A stretch of 64,000 nt of DNA from Gammaproteobacteria bacterium (lineage in GTDB: Bacteria; Pseudomonadota; Gammaproteobacteria; SZUA-152), in contig JAADGF010000002.1 in NCBI GenBank assembly GCA_013152545.1, positions 38,695 to 102,694 on the forward strand, given 5' to 3'. Both the position numbers and the translations under genes were made by a program. Below are positions 45,518-55,510 of the stretch, in pieces (position 1 is the first letter of the stretch; every line of letters starts with the position of its first letter). Under the pieces are notes generated by a model. That model saw only the letters and a program-made list of their open reading frames with translations, had not been told where the DNA came from and did not search any database.

Positions 45518-47431
45518 GTGACCACAAGCGACTCTAAAAAATTCATCATTATTGGGTTCGTTAGCATTATCAGCCTACTGATGATTCTCATGTCCGTATG
45601 GCACAAAACCATTTCCGACAGTACAAGCCAGTTACATAAAATAGCTGGCGAACAGTTGGAAACCAAGTTGATCACCTCCATGCGAGATGTAACCTATCGC
45701 CGCACAATCGCTTTATACACCATGAATGCAATAGAAGACGCTAAGCGGCGTGACAAAGAATTTCAGCACATTCAGAATATAAATAGTGAATTCCGCGTGG
45801 CCCGCGAACAATTATTTTCCAAACATCGAACACCCGATGAACAAAAAATATGGGGAAAAGCAGGCGCATTAATAAACCAAGGTGAAATAGCTCAATATAA
45901 AGTATTAAAACTCATTGAAGAAAAACAAAACAAAACAGCCAACCAAGTATTAGCCGAGGAAGTAATACCGACCCAAGATATATTTGTTAACAACATAACA
46001 AACATTTTGGACACACAACGTGAAAAAATTGAAAAAGACCTTACTAAGGCTGTACAACACAACAATCAATCCTATAAATTACTGGCGTTATTAGGCAGCA
46101 TCGCAGTGGCGGTGGTTATATTTATGATCGCTGTTATCAAGCGCACCCATGAAACAGAAAAAGCTTTCCTTGAGCAAGCAAATCGTATACGCGCGCTATA
46201 TGGCGTAACATCCAAATCGGGATTATTATTAATTGAGCAGATAAATGAAATGCTGAATATAGGCTGCCAATTGCTCGACATGCAGTGGGGACGAATTTTC
46301 AGAATCGACAATGACGTGGATGTTATTACCGTTTTAAATACCGCCAACAACGAACACGGTGATAAACTGCAGCCAGGAACCACCATTAACTTAGATGAAA
46401 CACTGTGTGTAATAACCTATAAATCACAAACCCCTACGGCAATCCATGATACAAAATCGCTCCAAACACTTACGAAACACAAGCACCTCCACGCCTCCAA
46501 CATAAATGCATATATTGCCGCACCGATCATAGTCAATAGCAAGAATTATGGCACGGTAAACTTTTCATCAGCAACTAAACGCTCAGCCCCATTCGCCGAA
46601 ACAGACAAAGATTTAGTAAATTTAATTAGCAGCTGGGTCAGTGGCGCGATAGAACGTCAGTTGGAACAACAGGAAATTCGAGAAGCAAAAGAGGCGGCAG
46701 AGTTTGCCAATCAGACAAAAAGTGCCTTTCTTGCAAATATGAGCCATGAATTACGCACCCCCCTCAATGCAATTATCGGTTACAGTGACATATTAGCAGA
46801 AGAGTCTGCCGATGCAGGCAACAAACAATCAGCAGAGGACCTTAATAAAATAAACACATCCGGCCATCACCTATTGTCACTGATTGATAATGTGCTTGAT
46901 TTATCAAAAATTGAAGCCGGTCGCATGGATATAAGCCTGGAATTAACCAATATAACCCCCATTATCGACGAAGTAACGTCTACGCTAGCCCCCTTTATCG
47001 ACAAAAAAGGTAACACGTTAAACATTAACACCGAGATCAAAAACTACCATATAAGCACCGACAAAACACGCTTTAAACAAGTACTATACAACCTCCTTAG
47101 TAACGCCAACAAATTCACCAAAAATGGTCGGCTTACATTAAGCATTATGCCTGAACAAAAAAATGGTAGCGATTGGATTATAATAGAAGTAAAAGACACC
47201 GGTATCGGTATGTCGCCCAAACAAATGGGTCGCTTATTTGAAGCATTTACACAAGCAGACCCATCCATCGGAAAAGAATTTGGAGGAACTGGACTTGGGT
47301 TAGCCATCAGTCGCAGCATTTGTAAAATGATGGGCGGTGAAATTTTTGTTGAAAGCGCCATAGGACTCGGCTCAACATTTACCGTTGTATTGCCAGTGAG
47401 TAAATCGTCATTTGATACCGAAGTCGCCTAA
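45518..47431 (+). CDS. sensor histidine kinase with GAF domain
   Basis: 637 residues. Membrane helix at about 9-30 (FIIIGFVSIISLLMILMSVW), a periplasmic helical sensor of ~155 residues resembling 4-helix-bundle ligand domains, second helix near 186-206, a GAF domain (LNIGCQLLDMQWGRIFRI ... YIAAPIIVNSKNYGTVNF), HisKA SAFLANMSHELRTPLNAIIG with the phospho-His, and an ATPase domain (LLSNANKFTKNG, VKDTGIGMSPKQM, GGTGLGLAISRSI). No receiver domain and no response regulator gene alongside: an orphan kinase. The GTG start lacks a clear ribosome-binding site. Confidence 0.88.
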   Translation: MTTSDSKKFIIIGFVSIISLLMILMSVWHKTISDSTSQLHKIAGEQLETKLITSMRDVTYRRTIALYTMNAIEDAKRRDKEFQHIQNINSEFRVAREQLFSKHRTPDEQKIWGKAGALINQGEIAQYKVLKLIEEKQNKTANQVLAEEVIPTQDIFVNNITNILDTQREKIEKDLTKAVQHNNQSYKLLALLGSIAVAVVIFMIAVIKRTHETEKAFLEQANRIRALYGVTSKSGLLLIEQINEMLNIGCQLLDMQWGRIFRIDNDVDVITVLNTANNEHGDKLQPGTTINLDETLCVITYKSQTPTAIHDTKSLQTLTKHKHLHASNINAYIAAPIIVNSKNYGTVNFSSATKRSAPFAETDKDLVNLISSWVSGAIERQLEQQEIREAKEAAEFANQTKSAFLANMSHELRTPLNAIIGYSDILAEESADAGNKQSAEDLNKINTSGHHLLSLIDNVLDLSKIEAGRMDISLELTNITPIIDEVTSTLAPFIDKKGNTLNINTEIKNYHISTDKTRFKQVLYNLLSNANKFTKNGRLTLSIMPEQKNGSDWIIIEVKDTGIGMSPKQMGRLFEAFTQADPSIGKEFGGTGLGLAISRSICKMMGGEIFVESAIGLGSTFTVVLPVSKSSFDTEVA

Positions 47432-47554
47432 ACTTAAGAAACGACATTGCCTCACACAATGCCACGCTTTTTCCACTTCCCTCGAAAAAACCAAAAACAA
47501 GCTGAATAGTTTGGCCTATCCTTCTGGCAAGCGAAGCCGAAAGATTCCCTCATT

Positions 47555-47656
47555 TAGTTGAATCTACGGCGAACACCCATAACACAGAATCTAAAAGACT
47601 TTTACCTTCAGGGGCTAGTCGCTCTCACGACGATTCAACTGATGAGTTAGGTTCAA
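47555..47656. repeat. family A element, short internally deleted copy
   Basis: Left TAGTTGAATCTACGGCGAAC and right GATTCAACTGATGAGTTAGG flank GAATCTAAAAGACTTTT and GCTAGTCGCTCTCACGACG; only ~100 bp, so the centre is missing relative to the 45121 copy. Orientation inverted relative to 45121. Confidence 0.65.
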
Positions 47657-47672
47657 TGCTCACGTTGTTTAA

Positions 47673-47846
47673 CCTAGAATCCTCAGTTGACCGCTCCATT
47701 CTGATACTAAGTTATTGATATGAACAGCATTGAAATCAATTTATTGCATCACCTGCTGGGTGAACCACGCGACAAGGCGAATTGCACGCTTGCGGCGCTG
47801 CATGACGGCGTTGTAAACTTCACCCCGTCCAACTGAGGATTCTAGG
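47673..47846. mobile_element. IS1380-like MITE, short copy
   Basis: 174 bp, the same terminal repeats as 41563-41799, with a 5-bp target duplication TTTAA at 47668-47672 and 47847-47851. Nearly identical to the long copy except for a 63-bp internal deletion and a few substitutions. The small frame is preserved across the deletion. Confidence 0.85.
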
Positions 47847-48133
47847 TTTAACTTAACCAAATAAATTTACACCAAATTTGGCGAATTTAGTGTAAATTTG
47901 TTGCGATCTTCGGCGAATCGACTATTAACCCCGGATTTTCATCATTTTTTTCTGGACAATAGCATTATGTTGAGGGATAATCCACAAGATTGGCGAGGAA
48001 TAAGCTAAAACGGCGCTTTTCCCGACGTTAGCCGATGTTCCAAACAAACTTACTATAATTCCAGCCTTACCGTCGGCTTAGCGATTTAAAATTGATAAAA
48101 AAGTCTTTAACAAATTAAAAGCGAAAATACACA

Positions 48134-48604
48134 ATGCCAGGAATTTTGGTATTACATGGACCAAATTTAAACATGCTGGGCGTACGTGAGCCACAGCATT
48201 ACGGCCATACCAGCCTGAGTAAAATCAATAAAGACTTGGCTGTTCAAGCAAAACAAGTCGGCCTTACCCTGGAAACACTACAAAGCAACGCTGAGCACAC
48301 GCTCATTGAGCGCATTCAAGCCACACACGACAGCGACATCCAATTTATTATTATCAACCCGGCAGGATTCACCCACACCAGCGTAGCGCTTAGAGATGCC
48401 TTAAGCGCGGTAACCATTCCTTTTATCGAAATACACTTATCGAATATCCATCGTCGTGAAACCTTTCGACAACATTCCTATTTTTCCGACATTGCTGTGG
48501 GGGTTATTTCCGGTCTGGGACCGCAGGGTTACGGGCTTGCGTTGCAAGCGGCGACCGCATATATCAACCAAGCTGACACAGTTAACGATACGGATGGCAA
48601 CTAA
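48134..48604 (+). CDS. aroQ: type II 3-dehydroquinate dehydratase
   Basis: 156 residues; dodecameric enzyme of the shikimate pathway. [20 protein letters not shown] has the catalytic-loop Tyr and Arg, then [34 protein letters not shown] with the catalytic Asn and His, [21 protein letters not shown] and [15 protein letters not shown]. It heads the common aroQ-accB-accC arrangement. Confidence 0.96.
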   Translation: MPGILVLHGPNLNMLGVREPQHYGHTSLSKINKDLAVQAKQVGLTLETLQSNAEHTLIERIQATHDSDIQFIIINPAGFTHTSVALRDALSAVTIPFIEIHLSNIHRRETFRQHSYFSDIAVGVISGLGPQGYGLALQAATAYINQADTVNDTDGN

Positions 48605-48737
48605 TTGTGCATCACACAAAGACAAGCTAGAAGGCTGATAAATTTAGGCTAAACAATTAATATCAGCGGCGTTTTTGAAACATTTAATGGTAATTTATTT
48701 TTAACTTTTTCTTTTAAATGAAAGCAGGCACGATTTT

Positions 48738-49205
48738 ATGGATATACGTAAAGTAAAAAAACTCATCGAGCTTCTCGAAGAATCCGGTGTTGCGGAACTT
48801 GAAATTCGGGAGGGTGAAGAGTCGGTACGGATCAGTCGCTATAGCCAAAACACCCCCGTCGCCATAAACGCGATCGCCCCCCCCATGCCAGCCGTCGCGG
48901 CACCACCAAACACTGCCTCACCAGCACCCGAAAATGCCATCGCTGTGGCACCGCAAGAAGACGAGATTGCGGGTCACGTTGTTAAATCCCCCATGGTGGG
49001 CACATTTTACCGGGCACCTTCGCCAAGCGCCAAACCTTTTGTCGAGGTTGGTCAGAGCGTGAATGCGGGCGACACCCTTTGCATTGTAGAAGCCATGAAG
49101 CTGCTTAATCAAATTGAAAGTGACGCTAACGGCGTTATAAAAGCCATTCGCGTAGAAAACGGCCAACCAGTGGAATATGGCCAGCCGCTTTTTATTATCG
49201 AATAG
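48738..49205 (+). CDS. accB: biotin carboxyl carrier protein of acetyl-CoA carboxylase
   Basis: 155 residues: N-terminal helix domain ([22 protein letters not shown]), a Pro/Ala-rich linker (about residues 40-75), and the biotinyl domain [20 protein letters not shown] with the thumb, ending [15 protein letters not shown] where the MKL lysine receives biotin. It carries CO2 between AccC and the carboxyltransferase in fatty acid synthesis. AGGCACG lies upstream of the ATG. A stem GCTGATA/TATCAGC at 48634-48667 in the leader may be the aroQ terminator or a control element. Confidence 0.96.
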   Translation: MDIRKVKKLIELLEESGVAELEIREGEESVRISRYSQNTPVAINAIAPPMPAVAAPPNTASPAPENAIAVAPQEDEIAGHVVKSPMVGTFYRAPSPSAKPFVEVGQSVNAGDTLCIVEAMKLLNQIESDANGVIKAIRVENGQPVEYGQPLFIIE

Positions 49206-49301
49206 TGTCAGATACGATTTTAACGGCAACAATTGTTTAGCATATTCTGATGTGTAGCCATTTTATTTATAACCTTTTTCAATAAAAGACAGTGCCTTGT
49301 T

Positions 49302-50642
49302 ATGTTTGATAAAATCGTCATTGCTAACCGTGGTGAAATAGCCTTAAGAATATTACGCACATGCCGTGAACTCGGCATACAAACCGTTGCCGTACACTCC
49401 ACTGCCGACCGTGATTTAAAGCATGTACGTCTTGCCGATGAATCGGTCTGTATAGGGCCTGCCCCCTCCGTCGACAGCTATTTGAATATCCCGGCGTTAA
49501 TCAGTGCCGCTGAAGTAACCAACGCCGTGGCAATACACCCTGGTTACGGTTTCCTGGCGGAAAATGCCGACTTCGCTGAACGACTAGAACAAAGCGGATT
49601 TACGTTTGTTGGCCCTCGCTCAGAAACTATTCGTTTAATGGGCGATAAAGTTTCAGCCATTGAGTCCATGAAAAAATCAGGTGTACCCTGTGTACCCGGA
49701 TCCGATGGACCGTTAGACGATAATGCTGAGCGATCCCTTAAAATTGCAAAACAAATTGGTTACCCCGTTATTATTAAAGCGGCGGCGGGCGGCGGCGGGC
49801 GCGGCATGCGGGTTGTGCACAGTGAGTCCAATCTGATAAACGCTATTACGCTAACACAAAGTGAAGCGGCAGCCGCCTTCGGCAGCGATATAGTTTATCT
49901 GGAAAAATTCCTTGAAAATCCCCGTCATGTGGAAATTCAAGTATTAGCAGACCAACACGGTAATGCCATTCATCTTGGTGAGCGAGATTGCTCCATGCAA
50001 CGGCGCCATCAAAAAGTAATAGAAGAAGCACCTGCACCAGGCATCAGCGAAGAACTGCGCAATAAAATTGGCAGCCGTTGCGCAGAAGCCTGCAAACGAA
50101 TTGCTTATGTGGGCGCCGGTACGTTTGAGTTTTTGTATGAGAATGGAGAGTTTTATTTTATCGAAATGAATACTCGCATCCAAGTGGAACACCCGGTTAC
50201 TGAAATGGTGACAGGCGTGGATATTGTGAAGGAACAAATTCGGGTAGCTGCTGGTGAACCCCTTTCCTATTCCCAAGACGAGATTATTATCCGGGGACAT
50301 GCAATGGAATGCCGCATTAATGCCGAGGACCCTCATTCATTCATGCCATCACCCGGGTTAATCACCGAATTTCATGCCCCTGGCGGTCTGGGCATTCGGG
50401 TGGATTCACATATCTATAACGGCTATCGCGTTCCGCCCTATTATGATTCAATGATTGGCAAATTAATCGCTTATGGAGAAACTCGGGAGATTGCCATTGC
50501 ACGTATGCTGACAGCCTTGGGCGAATGTGTGATCGAAGGCATCAAAACCAATATCCCCCTGCACCAGGAAATATTTCAGGATAGCGGTTTTCAAACGGGT
50601 GGAACCAACATCCATTATCTGGAAAAAAAATTAGGTTTGTGA
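49302..50642 (+). CDS. accC: biotin carboxylase subunit of acetyl-CoA carboxylase
   Basis: 446 residues, ATP-grasp enzyme. [20 protein letters not shown] at the N-terminus, [16 protein letters not shown], the glycine-rich lid [51 protein letters not shown] (catalytic Glu/Arg region) and [20 protein letters not shown]. Forms acetyl-CoA carboxylase with AccB and AccAD. 96 nt downstream of accB. Confidence 0.97.
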   Translation: MFDKIVIANRGEIALRILRTCRELGIQTVAVHSTADRDLKHVRLADESVCIGPAPSVDSYLNIPALISAAEVTNAVAIHPGYGFLAENADFAERLEQSGFTFVGPRSETIRLMGDKVSAIESMKKSGVPCVPGSDGPLDDNAERSLKIAKQIGYPVIIKAAAGGGGRGMRVVHSESNLINAITLTQSEAAAAFGSDIVYLEKFLENPRHVEIQVLADQHGNAIHLGERDCSMQRRHQKVIEEAPAPGISEELRNKIGSRCAEACKRIAYVGAGTFEFLYENGEFYFIEMNTRIQVEHPVTEMVTGVDIVKEQIRVAAGEPLSYSQDEIIIRGHAMECRINAEDPHSFMPSPGLITEFHAPGGLGIRVDSHIYNGYRVPPYYDSMIGKLIAYGETREIAIARMLTALGECVIEGIKTNIPLHQEIFQDSGFQTGGTNIHYLEKKLGL

Positions 50643-50723
50643 TATTTCTCAATCATTTTTGCAGCGCCCTTCAGCCTGCCCTCAATACGTAGGCTCTCAA
50701 TTGATCGGTTTCAAGGTATTATC

Positions 50724-51629
50724 ATGTCGTGGATCCAACTGATATTTACCACCCAAAAAGACACTGCCCTCGCGCTTTCGGATGCCTTAGGCAATCTGGG
50801 CGCAGCCTCGGTGACACTACAAGACGCAGCAGACCAACCTTTGCTGGAACCTGGCGTCGATGAAACACCGCTGTGGCAAGACGTGATTGTCACCGGGCTA
50901 TTCAATCGCGAACGAGACACCGATGCAATTATTCACGCGCTATCAGCCACCATTACCCCCCTGCCTCGTTGGAAACAAACACAACTCGACGATAAGGTGT
51001 GGGAGCGGGAATGCATGCAATACTTCCACGCCATGAAATTCGGCGAGCGGACCTGGGTGTGTCCCAGTTGGGAGCCTCCTCCCGCCCCGGATGCAATTAA
51101 TATTTTTCTCGACCCAGGACTGGCCTTTGGTACAGGTACCCATGCAACCACGGCCCTCTGTTTACAGTGGCTGGATGAACATATCAAACCCGGTGAAACC
51201 GTGATCGATTTTGGCTGTGGCTCTGGAATATTGGGCATTTGTGCCCTAAAGCACGGTGCATCAACAGTATGGGCTATCGATAATGACCCGCAAGCGATCA
51301 TCGCCACCACTGAAAATGCAAAAAAAAATAACGTCAGCGAAAAACTCGAAATTCTGCAAATAACCCAAAAACCCGACCAACTTGTTGATATTATCCTCGC
51401 AAACATCTTGGCTGCGCCATTAATCGAACTCGCAGCCCTTTTTGCAAACAGGGTTAAACCCGGCGGTTTTACCGTATTATCAGGTATATTAGACCATCAG
51501 GCACTAACGGTAACGACAGCTTATCAACCCTGGTTTACGCTGAAATCAGAAGCGCATAACGATAATTGGGTACGACTTGTATTTGAACGCAAGTTGACAA
51601 GTCAACATCCCAACAACAAAAACAGTTAA
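50724..51629 (+). CDS. prmA: ribosomal protein L11 methyltransferase
   Basis: 301 residues. N-terminal recognition domain (LSDALGNLGAASVTLQDAAD; WERECMQYFHAMKFGERTWVCPSWE across the linker) and a C-terminal class I methyltransferase: LDPGLAFGTGTHATTALCLQWL, VIDFGCGSGILGICALKHGA, AIDNDPQAI, IILANILAAPLIELA. It trimethylates L11 using SAM. Position after accC matches many gammaproteobacteria. Confidence 0.96.
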   Translation: MSWIQLIFTTQKDTALALSDALGNLGAASVTLQDAADQPLLEPGVDETPLWQDVIVTGLFNRERDTDAIIHALSATITPLPRWKQTQLDDKVWERECMQYFHAMKFGERTWVCPSWEPPPAPDAINIFLDPGLAFGTGTHATTALCLQWLDEHIKPGETVIDFGCGSGILGICALKHGASTVWAIDNDPQAIIATTENAKKNNVSEKLEILQITQKPDQLVDIILANILAAPLIELAALFANRVKPGGFTVLSGILDHQALTVTTAYQPWFTLKSEAHNDNWVRLVFERKLTSQHPNNKNS

Positions 51630-52018
51630 AATACAATTTTACATTATTAATCGTCCTATTTAACGCTATAATTCACAACAGATACATCGACTATTTTAAC
51701 CGTTTCATTGCTCTAAAACCGTCAGCGATAGAACACACTAAATAAAGGCATCAATCGATTAAGCACACTACTCATTACGCTAAAAATTGCCCAAATTGGT
51801 TGCCGTTTCGTACAATCAGATGATTTCCTCGACAATGACACAACACATTAGCAATTGATTAACCGCCATATTTACAGAAATATCACCTTAACAAAATGGA
51901 AATTGGCGATCACAGGGAATTTAGCGCCATGCTGCCGTGCTATAGTCATTAATGGCGTGGATTTTGCTATGCGAAAAAAGGCAATTGTATGCAAACTTAA
52001 CAATCGAAACAGCGGACT
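51630..52018. other. 389-bp intergenic region
   Basis: Between prmA and the DUF3426 gene; a short frame at 51855-52046 overlaps the DUF3426 start and is not supported. No gene called. Confidence 0.4.
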
Positions 52019-53500
52019 ATGTATACCCAGTGCCCCAAATGTTTAACTTACTTCCAGGTTTCTGCCGACCACCTTAAAGTCGCACAAGGCAACGTACGTT
52101 GTGGCCAATGCCGTAACGTGTTTAGCGCGCTGGGAAATTTAACAGAACTGCCACCACAACCAAACTCTCAGGAAAAACACACTGAAAGTAACACTGACAA
52201 CAATTCTAGCCAACCAATACAGCAAGATAATTTAAGTGACGCCATCGCTGCCATTCAGGCGCTCAATCAATCTTCTGAAAAACTACACATTTTATCAGAA
52301 AACAAACCGCATTATGCTCATCCACTCGATAATGATGCGCTAATCACGCATGACTCAGCCAGCCATACTGGCGGCAATCATTCCACAGCAAGAAAACTAC
52401 TCCAGCCAGCCTCTGTAGACACCCACGAGAATATCCCCGAACTAATCACCGATGAAGAACCAGAGGAGCTTATTAATGACTTTAACTTTGATGAAGCATT
52501 AAAGGCAGTGGATGAAATTGGTATAAATAATGAAGTTATTGATATCCCCGACGATAACCCCGTTCACTACAGTATTAGTGATGATGAAGAGATTACGCCT
52601 ACCATCGACGGCTCACATTTAGTCGAAGACTATACATCATCCTCTAACGAACCTTACATTGGCGCCCCCCAAGAAGAGACGCTGTTTTTCACAGAAACCG
52701 ACCGTCAAAAACAAGCACCTGCCACACCGGATACCGTCCAGAACACAACCGAACACGAAGAAATTTTTATCGCTATCACCCCAGATGATAAAATAGGAAA
52801 AAAAACAAAGGCGGTTAACAAAACAAGTACTAACGAGCCTATTGAAGCAGTCATTAAAAAAACAACCTTGCCGGATACTGAAGACCTAACAAAACCCGCT
52901 AACGCTCCTAAAAGAGATAAAAAAACGAAACACAATCCCGCCGAACAAATCAAAAATCTCCCGGCGATCCCAAAACAGCTCATCGACGATTTTCGACAAG
53001 ATCACCCTATGTTAATTACAAATTATCGCTCCATTGCCACCTGGGGCACTGGCAGCCTATTGTTAATGTTTTTGTTTTTAGGTCAATCAATTTACTTCAA
53101 GCACGACGAACTTGGGCAAGTCAGTCAACTAAGACCGTGGATTGAGTTTTTCTGCCGGCACACCAATTGTGAACTCTCATTACAAGCTGATATCACTCAA
53201 TTAGAGTTACTCGGACAGGATATTCGAAGCCACCCAACCACCAACAATGCCTTGTTAGTCAGCGCGACTATCATTAACAACGCGCCATACATTCAGCCCT
53301 ACCCTGGATTGCAATTAAATTTTTCAGATATTAACGGTGAAGAGGTCGCGGTTCGAAACTTTGGGCCTAAAGACTATGCCGCTACCGGTATTAATGTGAA
53401 TAAAGGCATGGAACCCAACACTCCTATTCAAATCGAATTGGAAATAATCGACCCTGGCAAGAATGCCATTAATTTCGAATTTAATTTTTTCTCGCTATAA
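52019..53500 (+). CDS. zinc-ribbon and DUF3426 domain membrane protein
   Basis: 493 residues. MJ0042-type zinc ribbon at the start (CPKCLTYFQVSADHL ... VRCGQCRNVFSAL), about 300 residues of acidic, Thr/Asn/Pro-rich low complexity, one membrane helix near residue 340 (ATWGTGSLLLMFLFLGQSIYF), then the periplasmic DUF3426 domain (LRPWIEFFCRHTNCELSL, NALLVSATIINNAPYIQPYPG). Function unknown; family members sit between prmA and dusB in Pseudomonas-like genomes, as here. The linker is longer than in many homologues. Confidence 0.88.
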   Translation: MYTQCPKCLTYFQVSADHLKVAQGNVRCGQCRNVFSALGNLTELPPQPNSQEKHTESNTDNNSSQPIQQDNLSDAIAAIQALNQSSEKLHILSENKPHYAHPLDNDALITHDSASHTGGNHSTARKLLQPASVDTHENIPELITDEEPEELINDFNFDEALKAVDEIGINNEVIDIPDDNPVHYSISDDEEITPTIDGSHLVEDYTSSSNEPYIGAPQEETLFFTETDRQKQAPATPDTVQNTTEHEEIFIAITPDDKIGKKTKAVNKTSTNEPIEAVIKKTTLPDTEDLTKPANAPKRDKKTKHNPAEQIKNLPAIPKQLIDDFRQDHPMLITNYRSIATWGTGSLLLMFLFLGQSIYFKHDELGQVSQLRPWIEFFCRHTNCELSLQADITQLELLGQDIRSHPTTNNALLVSATIINNAPYIQPYPGLQLNFSDINGEEVAVRNFGPKDYAATGINVNKGMEPNTPIQIELEIIDPGKNAINFEFNFFSL

Positions 53501-53643
53501 TCCAGCACCTAACAAGACTTCAATGCGACGTCAAGCAAAGATTTCGCAAAAAGAGAAAAGTTACAATATTTCAAAAGAACCACTTTATCCTTAAACGGTT
53601 AGCGAGTATTATTTGCTTTCCGTTGCACCCCAGAAAGAAAATA

Positions 53644-54639
53644 ATGCAGCATATGCAAATCGGTCCTTACAAACTCGTTAACAATCTTGTATTAGCACCT
53701 ATGGCAGGTGTTACTGACAGGCCGTTTCGCCAGCTGTGTAAAAAATTAGGTGCGGGATTAGCCGTATCCGAAATGGTCTCATCTAATTCTTTACTTTGGG
53801 GAAGTACTAAGACCAAGCGCAGAGCCAACCATGATGGAGAGACAGAACCTAAGTCAATCCAAATTGCAGGGGCAGACCCTAAACTGATGGCCGAAGCTGC
53901 ACGCTACAATGTTGATAATGGTGCGCAGATCATTGACATCAACATGGGTTGCCCAGCAAAGAAAGTTTGCAATGTCATGGCCGGTTCCGCGTTATTGCAA
54001 GACGAACCCCTGGTTAGTCGTATATTAGACGCTGTTGTGGCAGCGGTTGAAGTGCCTGTGACGCTAAAAATCCGTACCGGATGGGACAAACAAAACCTAA
54101 ACGGCGTACGTATTGCGAAACTAGCAGAAAACGCAGGTATTCAAGCGCTTTCTGTTCATGGTCGTACACGTGCTTGCGGGTATAAAGGCGACGCAGAATA
54201 CCAGACAGTTGCCGCGATCAAAACCGCAGTTTCCATACCAATTATTGCAAATGGTGATATTAACACGCCAGAAAAAGCGAAATTAGTGTTGGAATCTACT
54301 GGCGCCGATGGCATTATGATCGGACGTGCAGCTCAAGGCCGCCCCTGGATCTTTCGGGAAATAGCATATTTTCTGGAAACCGGGGATAATCTGCCTGAGC
54401 CGAGTGTTACTGAAGTTCGTAACACTCTTCTTGAGCACCTACAAAATTTATATACGTTTTACGGCGAATATACAGGTGTTCGTGTAGCACGGAAACATAT
54501 CTCATGGTATAGCAAAGGCCACCCTCACGGTGCTGTTTTCCGTCAAATGGTGAATCGCGTTGATACCATTGAGAAACAGTTACAACTAACTCAGGAATTT
54601 TTCGACAAACTAATGATGCGAGAGGAACTTGCAGCATGA
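53644..54639 (+). CDS. dusB: tRNA-dihydrouridine synthase B
   Basis: 331 residues, FMN-dependent TIM-barrel enzyme that reduces uridine 17 in tRNA. LAPMAGVTDRPFRQLCKKLG, VSEMVSSNSLLW, IQIAGADPKLMAEAARYN, INMGCPAKKVCN with the catalytic Cys, VPVTLKIRTGWDK, SVHGRTRACGYKGDAEYQ, IANGDI and GRAAQGRPWIFREI. ATGs at 53644 and 53653 are equally plausible; an extension to 53623 has no homology. It is coupled to fis (ATGA), the classical dusB-fis operon. Confidence 0.95.
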   Translation: MQHMQIGPYKLVNNLVLAPMAGVTDRPFRQLCKKLGAGLAVSEMVSSNSLLWGSTKTKRRANHDGETEPKSIQIAGADPKLMAEAARYNVDNGAQIIDINMGCPAKKVCNVMAGSALLQDEPLVSRILDAVVAAVEVPVTLKIRTGWDKQNLNGVRIAKLAENAGIQALSVHGRTRACGYKGDAEYQTVAAIKTAVSIPIIANGDINTPEKAKLVLESTGADGIMIGRAAQGRPWIFREIAYFLETGDNLPEPSVTEVRNTLLEHLQNLYTFYGEYTGVRVARKHISWYSKGHPHGAVFRQMVNRVDTIEKQLQLTQEFFDKLMMREELAA

Positions 54640-54923
54640 CAACTGAGCTACCCTCAGCACTTGAAAAACAAGAATCCGTTGATACATTGGACAGCGGGCA
54701 ATCATTAGCTGATCATATAAAAGATGTCTTACAGAGCTACTATAAAGATTTGGACGGACATGAACCCGCCCATCTTTATCAGTTGGTTTTGCAAGAAGTC
54801 GAGCGCCCGTTACTTGAATCAGTGATGCAGTATACTCGTGGAAACCAGAGCAAAGCTTCAATTGTACTGGGTTTAAACCGCGGTACATTACGTAAAAAAC
54901 TAAAGCAATACGATATAAAATAA
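54636..54923 (+). CDS. fis: DNA-binding protein Fis
   Basis: 95 residues (E. coli 98). C-terminal half is diagnostic: LYQLVLQEVERPLLESVMQY and the helix-turn-helix GNQSKASIVLGLNRGTLRKKLKQY. Nucleoid protein that bends DNA and activates rRNA promoters. Start overlaps the dusB stop by four bases. The variable N-terminal arm (LEKQESVDTLDSGQSLADHI) is longer in acidic residues than in E. coli. Confidence 0.96.
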   Translation: MTTELPSALEKQESVDTLDSGQSLADHIKDVLQSYYKDLDGHEPAHLYQLVLQEVERPLLESVMQYTRGNQSKASIVLGLNRGTLRKKLKQYDIK

Positions 54924-55019
54924 AAATCATGTACTCATTAGCATTAGTAATAGTAATAGTACACTGATAATTTGAGCATTATTTTTACTTGTGCACACTT
55001 GCACTCAAAGTAGAGTATT

Positions 55020-55098
55020 GCGGCGCTTAACGGTTAGGTTAATGATCGGGTTCCGTCTCACACACGGAGAGACTCATTGGTTTGACTGTAAGCGCCGC
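55020..55098. ncRNA. 79-nt structured element after fis, candidate RNA or long terminator-like fold
   Basis: A perfect 10-bp stem GCGGCGCTTA/TAAGCGCCGC closes a 59-nt interior with nested complementarity: AATGA/TCATT and CCGT-CTCACAC-ACGG, the latter next to GAGAGAC. It starts 97 nt after the fis stop. No T-run follows. The DNA palindrome can be read on either strand. Confidence 0.45.
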
Positions 55099-55137
55099 AG
55101 ATAAGAAGCGCCAATTGCGGCAAAACATAATCAAGAT

Positions 55138-55190
55138 AACGTAATTACGTTAAAGTATAACGTATTACCAATAACGGAGAACGTAATATT
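55138..55190. promoter_or_regulatory. cluster of AACGTAAT motifs, candidate regulator sites
   Basis: The palindrome AACGTAATTACGTT at 55138-55151 is followed by AACGTATTA (about 55159) and AACGTAATATT (about 55180); a further AACGTAATATT occurs near 55322. The spacing suggests cooperative binding of an unknown regulator in front of purH. Confidence 0.35.
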
Positions 55191-55510
55191 CCCCGCCGTG
55201 ATATCTAGCACGCATACCCGGGACAAATCCGATGTTTTGTGAGCCCCTTGTAACGACAAATCCAGAAACAGTTTTATACACACGATAATCCCCGGCAATT
55301 TCAGCTATACTACGAAACCTTAACGTAATATTGCCTCCACAACAGCTACATTGCCAGTACCGTCAACATGCATACAGCACTGTTATCACAACAATTACCA
55401 TAACTAACGATTGATAATAACTGGACCCGTTTAACGACCCCTTATTTCAAATACGTATTTCAATCGCGCATAATTTCACTTAACAAATCAATAACAACAT
55501 TAGGTACATC

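Larger units (their letters stand above)
47432..48133. other. 702-bp intergenic region rich in repeats
   Basis: Holds a short family A element (47555-47656) directly followed by the shorter IS1380-like MITE (47673-47846); the remaining ~280 bp before aroQ shows no gene. Confidence 0.55.
54924..55510. other. 587-bp intergenic region between fis and purH
   Basis: No gene. It contains a 79-nt fold (55020-55098) and a cluster of AACGTAAT-type motifs between 55138 and 55332, followed by the AT-rich purH leader. No ZTP riboswitch core was recognised. Confidence 0.5.

Noticed and set aside
54924..55510. ZTP (pfl) riboswitch before purH
   Set aside because: The conserved core was not found; the 79-nt fold lacks its sequence signatures.
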